A stretch of 64,000 nucleotides of DNA from assembly GCF_002843355.2 (NCBI RefSeq), contig NZ_PJAI02000001.1, positions 124,001 through 188,000 on the forward strand, given 5' to 3'. Numbering within the stretch: the stretch's first letter is position 1; every line of letters starts with the position of its first letter. Under the pieces are notes generated by a model. That model was not told where the DNA came from. It searched no databases and worked only from the letters and a program-made list of their open reading frames with translations. Below are positions 54,638 through 63,295 of this stretch, piece by piece. Origin of the DNA: Colwellia echini (lineage in GTDB: Bacteria > Pseudomonadota > Gammaproteobacteria > Enterobacterales > Alteromonadaceae). The position numbers were made by a program, and so were the translations under genes.

Positions 54638-55651
54638 TTAAACGTTTTTATTGGTGTACCAATTAACGGGCTTTTCGTATTGAGTTAACTGATTTTCAAC
54701 ACCTAATGTTAATGCAAATAAAGCCATGCGAACTAAAACACCATTTTGTGCTTGTCTGAATATGGCTAAATTGTCTAAATCGTTTAAATCGATATCCAAT
54801 TCATTTGCTTCAGGGCGAGAATCACGTGGTAAAGGGTGCATGATCACCGTGTTTTCTTGACAGTATTTTTGGTAAACATCTTTATTCAAACTAAAGTGAC
54901 CACGATATAAATCGGCTTCATCTTTACTAGCAAAACGTTCTTGTTGAATGCGGGTTTGATAAATAACATCGGCAGATAAATTACCAGCCATGGTGTCGGT
55001 AATAATCACTTCATGGCCTGCATCACTTAAGCTAGATATAACACTATCCGGCATTTGCAAAGCTGTTGGTGAAACCATGGTTACTTTAACGTTATTATAC
55101 AGGCTTAGTAATTTTGATAATGAATGGACGGTACGACCATGTTTTAAATCGCCCATTAAAACAATATTTAAGTTATCTAAACCTTTATTAAAGTGCATCA
55201 TTTCTGATTGAATGGTGAACAAATCAAGTAATGCTTGAGTCGGGTGTTCATTGGCGCCATCACCCCCGTTAATTACAGGAACCGTGCTACCTTGCGCAAA
55301 TTGTTCTACTGAATGCATTTGTGGATGACGCATGGCAATTACATCAGAATAGCCACTAATTACTTGAGCGGTATCAAATAAAGATTCACCTTTACTTAAT
55401 GATGAATTCTCTTGGCCAACTGTTTCACGGACAAATCCGCCTAATAAATTAAACGCAGTGCCAAAACTAACCCGAGTACGTGTACTTGGTTCAAAAAACA
55501 AGTTACTTAATATTGCGCCATTAAGTACGTGACAACGTTTTTGACGTGACGCATAAGGTGCCATCTGAGCCGAAATTTGCAGTATTTTCGCAATTGATTC
55601 GCGGTCAAATTGTGATACGGACAGTATGTTGTTGCCTTCGAATTTCATCAT
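54638..55651 (-). CDS. pyrB: Aspartate carbamoyltransferase catalytic subunit PyrB
   Basis: This 337-aa enzyme joins carbamoyl phosphate and aspartate in pyrimidine synthesis. Carbamoyl phosphate motif FFEPSTRTRVSF (~residues 52-63), GDGANEHPTQALLDLFTI, VLMGDLKHGRTVHSL, MHPLPRD. It is longer than E. coli PyrB (311 aa), and no pyrI is adjacent, so it may work without the classical regulatory chain. The tandem ATGATG at 55651 leaves the start uncertain by one codon. Confidence 0.93.
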   Translation of the reverse strand: MMKFEGNNILSVSQFDRESIAKILQISAQMAPYASRQKRCHVLNGAILSNLFFEPSTRTRVSFGTAFNLLGGFVRETVGQENSSLSKGESLFDTAQVISGYSDVIAMRHPQMHSVEQFAQGSTVPVINGGDGANEHPTQALLDLFTIQSEMMHFNKGLDNLNIVLMGDLKHGRTVHSLSKLLSLYNNVKVTMVSPTALQMPDSVISSLSDAGHEVIITDTMAGNLSADVIYQTRIQQERFASKDEADLYRGHFSLNKDVYQKYCQENTVIMHPLPRDSRPEANELDIDLNDLDNLAIFRQAQNGVLVRMALFALTLGVENQLTQYEKPVNWYTNKNV

Positions 55652-55909
55652 TTTGATTCGTTACATTGAAAGGGAAAAAATTTGCAAGAATATAGCATAA
55701 ATTCACTAGTTTGTGAACGATAATCGGCAATATAAGATACTGACACCATTGAGTATATGGATACTGAAGTTATACATTAGAAAATAACGTTAAGATCACT
55801 TTATGCTATTAAAAATCAATAATTTATAAGCGGAATTAACCAGCTTAAGGTTAATTAAGATCAGTGAGTGTAGTGTTATGTTTTTAAACTGTATTGAGCG
55901 GTAGCTTCT

Positions 55910-58048
55910 CTAAGGTGCAGATATTCTTAATCGACGTTGTAGATATATACATAAGCCTATAAATATATTGAAGCTTGTGCTGCCGCCGCTAGAATCATTA
56001 CTTGTTTGCTCATTAGGTGATGTCGGGGTGCTTGGTGTATTTGATGGAGTACTTGCTGTGAACGCTACATTTTTTAGAAAACCTTGATCTTGGCCTGCAC
56101 TACTTGAAGCGTCTTTTTTATATAGCCAGGTCACTTGATGATCTCCAGCAGATAAATTATCAATTTTAACCGTTTCAAAGCCAATTTCACCAGAGATAAA
56201 GGAAATTTGCTCGCCGTCAATTATTAAATATAATGCATCGAATGGTTCTTCAGGAGCCTCTGAATTTTCTTCCGAAGAGACAGACCAATCAAATGATAAA
56301 CTTCCGCTGCCTGAGAAGGTTAATAATACTGAGCTTTGTTCACCATCGGTAATATCTCCACTTATTATACCTGCTTGGGTATTGTCTACTTGCCAAGGTT
56401 TATCTCCACCGCTAAACCAAAGCAATTCAGTAGATCCATTTGATAATTGCGTATTAATATTTGTATTAGCGGCAACAGATTGCGCACTGATATAAGCCTG
56501 ACTTGTTGGGATGTCTTCAGCATTACTATCAATTTTGATCGTAATGTTTTGCTTACCTAAGGTTTTGGCATCAAAAGTAATTTGAATTTGGCAAGATTGT
56601 TTAGCGGCAAGAAATGCGCAATGGTCTGTGACTAAATTAAAACCATGATTACTGGTCATTTCTGTTGCTAGTGAGAAGGTTAAATTGGCGCTTGTTACAC
56701 TATTGTTAGTAACATTAAGTGTTTGGGTTTGTGATTTATTTTGCGGTGTTATAGGAAAGCTATAACTCGTTTCAATCGCAATTCCCTGTGTAATGCTATT
56801 TATCCAGTCGGTAAACTGACCTACACGAGTATAAATGTCAGGAAAATTAGCGTCGGCACAGCCTATTCCATAACTCACAATCCCTACTTGTTGCCAACCT
56901 TGATTAGTATTGACTACTAATGGCCCGCCACTATCACCTTGACAAGAGCCTCTACCACCACCTAAAAAATGTGCGCATATCATGCTGTCGGTTATACCAA
57001 CGTCATCAGTGGAAAGTGTTCTATTGTCCAAATCTTTATAAGTTTGTACTAACTTATCTTTACATTGTTTGTTAGTAAGTAGCGTTAATTCAACTTGACG
57101 TAATTGATCAGGTTGACTATTACCTGGCGATACTTCATAAGGTCCATATCCAACAACGTTACCCCAACCTATAACTGTAGCCGGACTATTATCAAGCGCT
57201 AACTGAGTTGTTTCAGTGGCGTTAAGTAACGTAATTGCAGGGTGGTTAATAGACTCAACCAGTTCAATTATTGCTATATCATTGTTTACCTCGGCGCCTT
57301 CATTATATTCAGGATGTATATAGATACTGGCAATGGCTTTAGCATTACTTGCGCCATCGGTTAAATCGTATTCACCGACGTTTACCTTGAGAAAATCAAT
57401 GCTAATGTCACTTACACAATGCGCGGCTGTAAGCACCCATTTTGTACCAATAAAACTAGCGCCACAATTGGCGATTTGCGTGGTTGTTTGAGGCTCATTG
57501 CTAATGGTCGCAATGCTATCAAGTTTCCCTAATAGCTCAGCACCATGACTTTGACTAATAGAGATAACCGGTATTGTACCGCTAAAATCTTCGCCTAAAG
57601 TGAAGGCTAATTTAGATGGTGAATTATTATAAATAATGGCACCAATACCGCCACCAGCCTGGCAGTTATTAACCTTTTCTGAAAAATTTATTTCGCCACG
57701 GGCAATTAAACATAGTTTGCCGGTAGCTGAATCACATGCGCTATCGCCTATGCCGCAGTCAACCATTACAGCACTAGCTTGGCCTGTAGGCGCATATAAG
57801 AAAGGGGAGCTGTCGTAATCAACACCTGCAACATCAAGCGAAGTGGTTAACTCATCAATAGTAAAAACTAAAGCACTCATCCAAGGCCAATCATTTTCAT
57901 TAGCAAGTTCGCCGCCAACGATAAGCGGCATTTCTATTGATGTTAAAGCGAGATTTTTTTGAGTGGTTGATGATTCTGCAAACGCGAAACGAAAGGGAGC
58001 TAGGAACAATGTGATGCAGAGCAATGTATATGAAATATATTTCATCAA
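55910..58048 (-). CDS. Trypsin-like serine protease with inserted PA domain and GlyGly-CTERM
   Basis: This 712-aa exported S1 protease has a signal at ~1-25 and activation site IVGGELANENDWPW (~43). A PA-domain insert (~70-180; VNNCQAGGGIGAIIYNN, GTIPVISISQ) precedes the catalytic His (VLTAAHCV, ~210), Asp (NNDIAIIEL, ~257) and Ser (CQGDSGGPLVV, ~373). Then come a choice-of-anchor-type Ig-like domain (~425-520) and a jelly-roll-like domain (~540-670). The end SSGGSTSFNIFIGLCIYLQRR is a GlyGly-CTERM signal, used for rhombosortase processing and type II export. It probably digests extracellular proteins. Confidence 0.88.
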   Translation of the reverse strand: MMKYISYTLLCITLFLAPFRFAFAESSTTQKNLALTSIEMPLIVGGELANENDWPWMSALVFTIDELTTSLDVAGVDYDSSPFLYAPTGQASAVMVDCGIGDSACDSATGKLCLIARGEINFSEKVNNCQAGGGIGAIIYNNSPSKLAFTLGEDFSGTIPVISISQSHGAELLGKLDSIATISNEPQTTTQIANCGASFIGTKWVLTAAHCVSDISIDFLKVNVGEYDLTDGASNAKAIASIYIHPEYNEGAEVNNDIAIIELVESINHPAITLLNATETTQLALDNSPATVIGWGNVVGYGPYEVSPGNSQPDQLRQVELTLLTNKQCKDKLVQTYKDLDNRTLSTDDVGITDSMICAHFLGGGRGSCQGDSGGPLVVNTNQGWQQVGIVSYGIGCADANFPDIYTRVGQFTDWINSITQGIAIETSYSFPITPQNKSQTQTLNVTNNSVTSANLTFSLATEMTSNHGFNLVTDHCAFLAAKQSCQIQITFDAKTLGKQNITIKIDSNAEDIPTSQAYISAQSVAANTNINTQLSNGSTELLWFSGGDKPWQVDNTQAGIISGDITDGEQSSVLLTFSGSGSLSFDWSVSSEENSEAPEEPFDALYLIIDGEQISFISGEIGFETVKIDNLSAGDHQVTWLYKKDASSSAGQDQGFLKNVAFTASTPSNTPSTPTSPNEQTSNDSSGGSTSFNIFIGLCIYLQRRLRISAP

Positions 58049-58178
58049 TTTATTTCCTAATAGGTTTTAACTTCGCAGCTCTTGAGAGAAGAATAGAAGA
58101 TAGTTACTTGAGTATACTTATAAAATGGATAAAATATAATCATATTTTTCGTGCTAGTGAACTAAGGATAGACAGAGT

Positions 58179-58226
58179 ATTAATTTAACTATTAATTTAG
58201 TTATTAATTTAGTTATTAATTTAGTT
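58179..58226. repeat. 12-bp tandem repeat x4
   Basis: The unit ATTAATTTAGTT occurs four times (first copy with two changes) in the 318-bp gap between the protease start and hemJ end. No gene is seen in this gap. Confidence 0.92.
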
Positions 58227-58298
58227 AAGCTGAGTTCAGAACAATAAAATGCAATAGCAGCTTCTTTATCCTTATTTTCTTCTAATTAGCGGTATTTT

Positions 58299-58328
58299 GA
58301 AAAACCAATAACTCGTTATCGGCTTTGC
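58299..58328 (-). terminator. Terminator after hemJ
   Basis: In the minus-strand RNA AAAGCCGAUAAC pairs with GUUAUUGGUUU (G-U pairs included) followed by UUUUC, ~40 nt past the hemJ stop. The wobble pairs fit only the minus-strand transcript. Confidence 0.7.
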
Positions 58329-58366
58329 TTTCTTGCTTGGTACTAACCTTTTTTTATATCGAATTT

Positions 58367-58813
58367 CTACATGGGTTTTACGTAAGCTAAGATAATTACG
58401 GCAAATAATATCAATACAGGAACCTCATTGAATATTCGATAGAAGCGACCTGTACGGGTGTTTTTATCTTCAGCAAATATCTTTACTAATTTAAAACAAT
58501 AGCCGTGATAAGCAAACAATATGATCACTAACGTTATTTTGATATGCAACCAAGTTGCGTTAGCAAACCAGGCATAGCCGTAAGCATAGATCATAAGTAA
58601 CCCCAAAATTAACGTAAAAATAGCAAAGGGAGTTACAAAGTACAGTAAGCGTTTTTCCATGCCTTTAAGTTGCTGGCTTATGTCACTTGAATTAGTTTCT
58701 GCGTGGTTAACAAATAGACGAGGTAAGTAAAAAATGCCAGCAAACCAAGCGACCATAAAAATCACGTGAAATGCTTTAAACCATTGCATATTACTCAGTA
58801 TAAAAGTTGTCAT
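58367..58813 (-). CDS. hemJ: Protoporphyrinogen oxidase HemJ
   Basis: This 148-aa inner-membrane protein of the HemJ/UPF0093 family oxidises protoporphyrinogen IX to protoporphyrin IX in haem synthesis. Four hydrophobic segments; the conserved haem-ligand region is WFKAFHVIFMVAWFAGIFYLPRL (quoted in part, residues ~12-34) and ATWLHIKITLVIILFAYHGY carries further histidines. Its ATG overlaps the upstream ClC stop (TAATG), so it is translated from the ClC transcript. hemL lies 4 kb away. Confidence 0.92.
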   Translation of the reverse strand: MTTFILSNMQWFKAFHVIFMVAWFAGIFYLPRLFVNHAETNSSDISQQLKGMEKRLLYFVTPFAIFTLILGLLMIYAYGYAWFANATWLHIKITLVIILFAYHGYCFKLVKIFAEDKNTRTGRFYRIFNEVPVLILFAVIILAYVKPM

Positions 58814-60678
58814 TAAATCAAATTTCCTTCAACTAAATAGATTCTAAGTTGTTCAAAGGTGACTATGCCTAGGCATTGGTTAATATCATCACCATAAATA
58901 TATACCGCACCAGAGCGTTGGTTTACCAAAGACAAATAAGCTTCAGCTAGTGTTGCTTGATGATCTAAAGGGATCAATTTATCTAATATCAACATGCTAG
59001 CAGGCTCAATACTTTTTTGGTTCTTAGTATCAGTAATAATAGGGCTGTCGTTGTCATTTTCAGCGGTTACTGACTCTTCCATGGTTTGTAAAATAGCATC
59101 TAACTCAGTAACATACTTTTCTTCAGCGTTTACTTTTGACTCTGATGATTCGCTTGTTGTTGGCGCTATGCTTGTTGCTAATTCTGTATCTAATTTAGCC
59201 CAGTAATAATGATTGGCGTGGCTTTCAGGATCGAATACTTTATTGATTACTAGTTTTTCTTCGGGATTGCGTAGTAATTCGCCTATCATGGTGCGGTTAG
59301 TTGCGTGTTCTAAAATTAACAATTGGTCTTTCATTACCGCCAATACGCCTATATTTTGTAATGATTCTTCAATAGGAGGTTTGTTGTAAAGTAAGTTTTG
59401 AGCATCTAATTGCATAGTGAAAATTGATCTATTGTTACAGAGTTGTCTGGAAACAATACTGGCGATACTGATCACAATCATCGCTGGTACTACTAATTCT
59501 AGTTGTCCGGATAACTCCACTACAGTAAGTAACGCAGCGAGTGGGGCATTTAAACTTGCCGCCATAAACCCCGCCATTCCCATTAAAACAAAATCGCCAC
59601 TTAAATTATTAGCACCTGGTATTAAATTAACCATCATAGCGGCAGCACAAGCGCCAGCAATGGCTCCAATACCTATGGTTGGACCAACAACACCACCAGG
59701 AATGCCTAAACCCAGAGCGAACATGGTCATCAATAATTTAGCTATTAATAAACTAAATAAAAAACCGAGTGGGAGGTCATTAATTAACGAAACATCAATC
59801 GCTTCAGTACCACTACCCATGGCACTAGGAACTAAATACCCCAAACAACTGGTAATTATTGCCGCCAGAATTAAGCGCGGAACTATATGATACTTAACCC
59901 CCTTTTCTATGATAAATACCAAATACTTATTAAAGAGGGCAGCTAATCCACCTAAAAAAATGGCAAGTAGTATTAATGAAAAATAATGCTGCTTTTCAAG
60001 TGCTAATGTATGAAAATATTGAAAGTCATGACTTGTTCCAAAAACACTACTGGTAATTAAAGAGCCTACTATTGCAGCGATCATAACAGGGATGAATATG
60101 TGTACTTTATACTCACGCATTATGACTTCCATCACAAAGATTACTGCTGCAATTGGGGTGTTAAATGTTGCCGCTATACCTGCCGCTATGCCACAAGCGC
60201 ATAGCGTACGAATACTGTTATAAGGTAATTTAAAAACACTGCCTAGGTAACTACTACATGCTGCACCAAGATGCACAGCAGGACCTTCTCGACCAACTGA
60301 AAATCCTGAGGCGAGGGCAACAGCACTTCCCCAAAATTGATTGAGGGTATTTTTAAAAGGCATGACTCCATGAGCGACTTTTAATCGATGTAAAACAAAG
60401 GGAATACCTGTACGCAGATATTTATAACCGGTAAGCCAACCCATCAGTAAGATGACAAGTGCGCCGATAATAGGTAATTGAAAACGACTTACGTCATCTA
60501 AACTGTTATAGTTGTCGCGCTTTATCAGGTAAAGTTGCTGAATTTCTTCAATAGTAAGGGTGAATAACACCACCAATAAGGCAGAAGCACAGCCACCAAC
60601 AATGGCAAGTAAACATATTTGCCAAGAGGTCTTTGGCAAAGCGAGATGTTTTCTTATTGATGCGATTGATATTATCAT
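58813..60678 (-). CDS. ClC-family chloride channel/antiporter with CBS-like tail
   Basis: This ~621-aa ClC protein has a membrane domain at ~1-430. Signature segments are GREGPAVHLGAACSSYLGS, GIAAGIAATFNTPIAAVIFV, GSGTEAIDV and LGIPGGVVGPTIGIGAIAGA. Residues ~440-620 form a cytoplasmic CBS-type regulatory region with a long acidic linker. Exchangers and channels cannot be told apart with certainty here. A TTG 13 codons upstream is rejected for the ATG at 60678, although no ribosome site precedes either. Only 23 bp separate it from the divergent gene. Confidence 0.9.
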   Translation of the reverse strand: MIISIASIRKHLALPKTSWQICLLAIVGGCASALLVVLFTLTIEEIQQLYLIKRDNYNSLDDVSRFQLPIIGALVILLMGWLTGYKYLRTGIPFVLHRLKVAHGVMPFKNTLNQFWGSAVALASGFSVGREGPAVHLGAACSSYLGSVFKLPYNSIRTLCACGIAAGIAATFNTPIAAVIFVMEVIMREYKVHIFIPVMIAAIVGSLITSSVFGTSHDFQYFHTLALEKQHYFSLILLAIFLGGLAALFNKYLVFIIEKGVKYHIVPRLILAAIITSCLGYLVPSAMGSGTEAIDVSLINDLPLGFLFSLLIAKLLMTMFALGLGIPGGVVGPTIGIGAIAGACAAAMMVNLIPGANNLSGDFVLMGMAGFMAASLNAPLAALLTVVELSGQLELVVPAMIVISIASIVSRQLCNNRSIFTMQLDAQNLLYNKPPIEESLQNIGVLAVMKDQLLILEHATNRTMIGELLRNPEEKLVINKVFDPESHANHYYWAKLDTELATSIAPTTSESSESKVNAEEKYVTELDAILQTMEESVTAENDNDSPIITDTKNQKSIEPASMLILDKLIPLDHQATLAEAYLSLVNQRSGAVYIYGDDINQCLGIVTFEQLRIYLVEGNLI

Positions 60679-60686
60679 TACAGGAT

Positions 60687-60692
60687 TATAAT
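60687..60692 (+). promoter_or_regulatory. Consensus -10 box close to the DUF6776-like start
   Basis: TATAAT at 60687-60692 with TTGATA at 60666-60671 (15-nt spacer) would start transcription at or just before the ATG at 60702, giving a leaderless mRNA. No Shine-Dalgarno precedes that ATG. The spacer is 2 nt short of ideal. Confidence 0.4.
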
Positions 60693-60701
60693 ACTTTACA
60701 A

Positions 60702-61421
60702 ATGAAATGGTTAGCAAAAATAAATCTTAAAGTCGTTATTGAGCGATTAGGTACGTTTAAATCGGCGTTATTTCTCTTTACCGTTATCGGCTTGTGCCTT
60801 TTTATAGGTTATCGTTTAGGTAATTATTATCATCACTTTCAAGTAACCACACTCGAACAGCAAAAAAGTCGATTAAATCGACTTTATCAACAGCAAGAAG
60901 AAAACATTGAGCGTATCCATAGTTTAGAAGTCGAATTAGCGATTGAGCAACTTGCTAATAATCAAGCGCAACAGTTATTGAAAACTTCAGCGGATCAAAA
61001 TTTTGAAGTAAGAAAGCAGTTAGCTTTTTATGAAAAAGTGATGGCGCCAGAAAAGCAAGCAGAAGGACTTTTTGTTGAAAGTATTAAAATTGTAACAACA
61101 TCAACGCCATATAAATACCGCTTTCAAGTAGCATTAGTGCAGCAGCAATTAAAACGACGATACAGTAAAGGTTATATAGAATTAGATTTTATCGGCCAAC
61201 AAGATGAGCAACCGGTAACACTTAAACTAACAGATGTAGCGACACTGGATAAAAAAGATTTGGATTTCAGTTTTCAGTACTTTCAAATTATCAGTGGTGA
61301 ATTTACTTTACCAGCAAATTTTTTACCTGAGAGTGTTATTGTGTCAGCTATTTTAGCTAAGTCTCGTTGGCAAAAATACGCCAAACAAGAAAAGCGGGTA
61401 AAATGGCAGCTTAGCCAATAA
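60702..61421 (+). CDS. DUF6776-like membrane-anchored coiled-coil protein
   Basis: This 239-aa protein has one membrane helix (~20-40, ALFLFTVIGLCLFIGYRLG), a coiled coil (~48-110, many Gln/Glu) and a beta-rich C-terminal domain (FVESIKIVTTSTPYKYRFQV, KGYIELDFIGQQDEQPVTLK). This fits the DUF6776 family, which commonly lies just before erpA in gammaproteobacteria, as here. The function is unknown. An open frame from 60633 is rejected because it overlaps the ClC coding start. Confidence 0.7.
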   Translation: MKWLAKINLKVVIERLGTFKSALFLFTVIGLCLFIGYRLGNYYHHFQVTTLEQQKSRLNRLYQQQEENIERIHSLEVELAIEQLANNQAQQLLKTSADQNFEVRKQLAFYEKVMAPEKQAEGLFVESIKIVTTSTPYKYRFQVALVQQQLKRRYSKGYIELDFIGQQDEQPVTLKLTDVATLDKKDLDFSFQYFQIISGEFTLPANFLPESVIVSAILAKSRWQKYAKQEKRVKWQLSQ

Positions 61422-61601
61422 GCGTTGTTTATTAGAAGTCCTACAACAAGCAAAGTCAGGAATAATACTTGATTAAATTAGTCAGGTTTAAGATAATTAG
61501 CCTATTAGTGATTACAGTTAATTTTACACTTAAGTTTCATTCACGTTAATCACCCGCATTAAACGTAGTTATTCGTACTTGTTAGTACTAAGTTGAGCAC
61601 C

Positions 61602-61943
61602 ATGTCAGATCTTGAATTACCGATTAAATTTACCGATGCTGCGGCAAATAAAGTTTTATCACTTGTTACCGAAGAAGAAAATCCAGCCCTAAAACTGCGC
61701 GTGTATGTTACCGGTGGTGGTTGTTCAGGTTTTTCGTATGGCTTTACTTTTGATGAAAAAGTAAATGACGGTGATTTAACTATTGAAAAGCAAGGTGTAG
61801 CTATGGTGATTGATCCAATGAGCTTACAATACCTTGTTGATGGTGAAGTCGATTACCTTGAAAGTTTAGAAGGTAGCCGTTTTGTGGTTAATAACCCTAA
61901 TGCAACAACAACTTGTGGTTGTGGTTCATCATTTTCTATCTAA
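61602..61943 (+). CDS. erpA: Iron-sulfur cluster insertion protein ErpA
   Basis: This 113-aa A-type carrier delivers Fe-S clusters to apoproteins. The three cluster cysteines are visible: [11 protein letters not shown] (~residue 41) and TTCGCGSSF (~105 and ~107). [20 protein letters not shown] matches E. coli ErpA closely. Length equals the family norm (114 aa). A TTG nine bases earlier is rejected for the ATG at 61602. A terminator follows at 61984. Confidence 0.97.
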   Translation: MSDLELPIKFTDAAANKVLSLVTEEENPALKLRVYVTGGGCSGFSYGFTFDEKVNDGDLTIEKQGVAMVIDPMSLQYLVDGEVDYLESLEGSRFVVNNPNATTTCGCGSSFSI

Positions 61944-61983
61944 TATTTTATTACGCTCGTAAATAACCTGTGTAATTAGACTT

Positions 61984-62011
61984 AAAAATACCGGCAATTG
62001 TCGGTATTTTT
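61984..62011 (+). terminator. Terminator after erpA
   Basis: AAAAATACCG (61984-61993) and CGGTATTTTT (62002-62011) form a 10-bp stem, 40 nt past the erpA stop, with a short U-tract. Confidence 0.85.
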
Positions 62012-62153
62012 GTTTCTAGCTAATTAATTCCGCTCAAAAAAACTCAATAGTACTGATTCACATTAATTATAGTTTGTGCGTTTATATAAGTTATTTTTTA
62101 TCATCGCTGTAAAATGGGTTACTATATCGCCATATAAATATGGAGATCTTTTA

Positions 62154-63287
62154 ATGAAACATATCTTTAATTCCAGTTGGTTAGCACAAAAGCCTTATCT
62201 TATTGCCATTATCATTACCCTAATTTTATTTTTTTGGATGGCCTCAGGCCCTAGCGCGAGCGAACAAAAAGCGGAAATAAAAGCGAACACTCCTAGTCAT
62301 AATGAAAAGGAGCTAACGGCGCAAGTAAAAGTTGAAACACGTTATGGCAGCAATATTCATAAAATAATAGAGCTATATGGTCGCACAGAGCCTGATCGTA
62401 TTGCCACATTAAAAGCTGAACTTGACGGTAAAATTACTGAAGTATTAGCAAAACGCGGTTCAAAAGTATCTAAAGGGCAAGTTATTGCCAAAATTGCTTT
62501 AAATGGTTTACCAGTACAATTAACAAGTAGTAAAGCGTTGTTAAAGCAGCGTGAAGTTGAGTATGAAGGTGCATTAAAGCTAAGTCAAAAAGGCTATCAA
62601 GGTAAGGTTCAGTTAGCACAATCATATGCGGCACTTGAGTCTGTAAAAGCTGAGATTGAACGTTTAGAGTTAGACATTGCCAACGCCGTTGTTAGAGCGC
62701 CATTTAGCGGTATTTTAAATACACGTAATGTTGAAGTTGGGGATTATGTTAAGTCAGGTGATGACATTGCTATCATCGCAGATTTAGATCCGCTTATTGT
62801 TCGCGCTCATGTAACCGAGCGCCAAATCAGTCAATTGTCGGTTGGGCAAATAGCACAAGTAACCCTATTAAATGGTGAGAAGGCACAAGGCGTGCTTCGT
62901 TATATTGCCAGTGTAGGTAATGATGCGACCAATACCTTTAAAATTGAAGTAGAAATAGAAAATAAAAACATGCAATTGTTAGCGGGCTTAAGCGGTGAAC
63001 TAACGATCGAGTTAGCTGAAATGTCAGCGATTAAAATCTCCCCAGCGTTACTTGCCTTAGATGAAAGTGGCAATATCGGTGTTAAGTCAGTTAAAGACAC
63101 CATTGTTCAATTTACACCTATTGAGATCATTAAAAGTGAAAGCGATGGCATATGGTTAACGGGGCTTGGCGATCAAGTTGATATCATTGTATTAGGGCAA
63201 GGTTTTGTCCGTGCAGGCGATAAAGTGGATGCTATATTTGATACGGCATCTACAGAGCAAGCAGCAACCTCTGCCGATAAAGAATAG
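62154..63287 (+). CDS. RND efflux periplasmic adaptor (second system)
   Basis: This 377-aa membrane fusion protein has an anchor helix at ~17-33 (LIAIIITLILFFWMASG). A barrel-sandwich domain flanks a short hairpin (ELDGKITEVLAKRGSKVSKG, EIERLELDIANAVVRAPFSG, GILNTRNVEVGDYVKSGDDI), followed by a beta-barrel (VTERQISQLSVGQIAQVTLL). An open frame from 62076 is rejected because GGAG lies 8 nt before the ATG at 62154. It shares little visible similarity with the adaptor at 34219. It is followed 8 bp later by its permease. Confidence 0.92.
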   Translation: MKHIFNSSWLAQKPYLIAIIITLILFFWMASGPSASEQKAEIKANTPSHNEKELTAQVKVETRYGSNIHKIIELYGRTEPDRIATLKAELDGKITEVLAKRGSKVSKGQVIAKIALNGLPVQLTSSKALLKQREVEYEGALKLSQKGYQGKVQLAQSYAALESVKAEIERLELDIANAVVRAPFSGILNTRNVEVGDYVKSGDDIAIIADLDPLIVRAHVTERQISQLSVGQIAQVTLLNGEKAQGVLRYIASVGNDATNTFKIEVEIENKNMQLLAGLSGELTIELAEMSAIKISPALLALDESGNIGVKSVKDTIVQFTPIEIIKSESDGIWLTGLGDQVDIIVLGQGFVRAGDKVDAIFDTASTEQAATSADKE

Positions 63288-63295
63288 GATCAATT

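Noticed and set aside
59417..59890. 157-aa antisense frame inside the ClC gene
   Set aside because: It mirrors conserved ClC segments and has no ribosome site.
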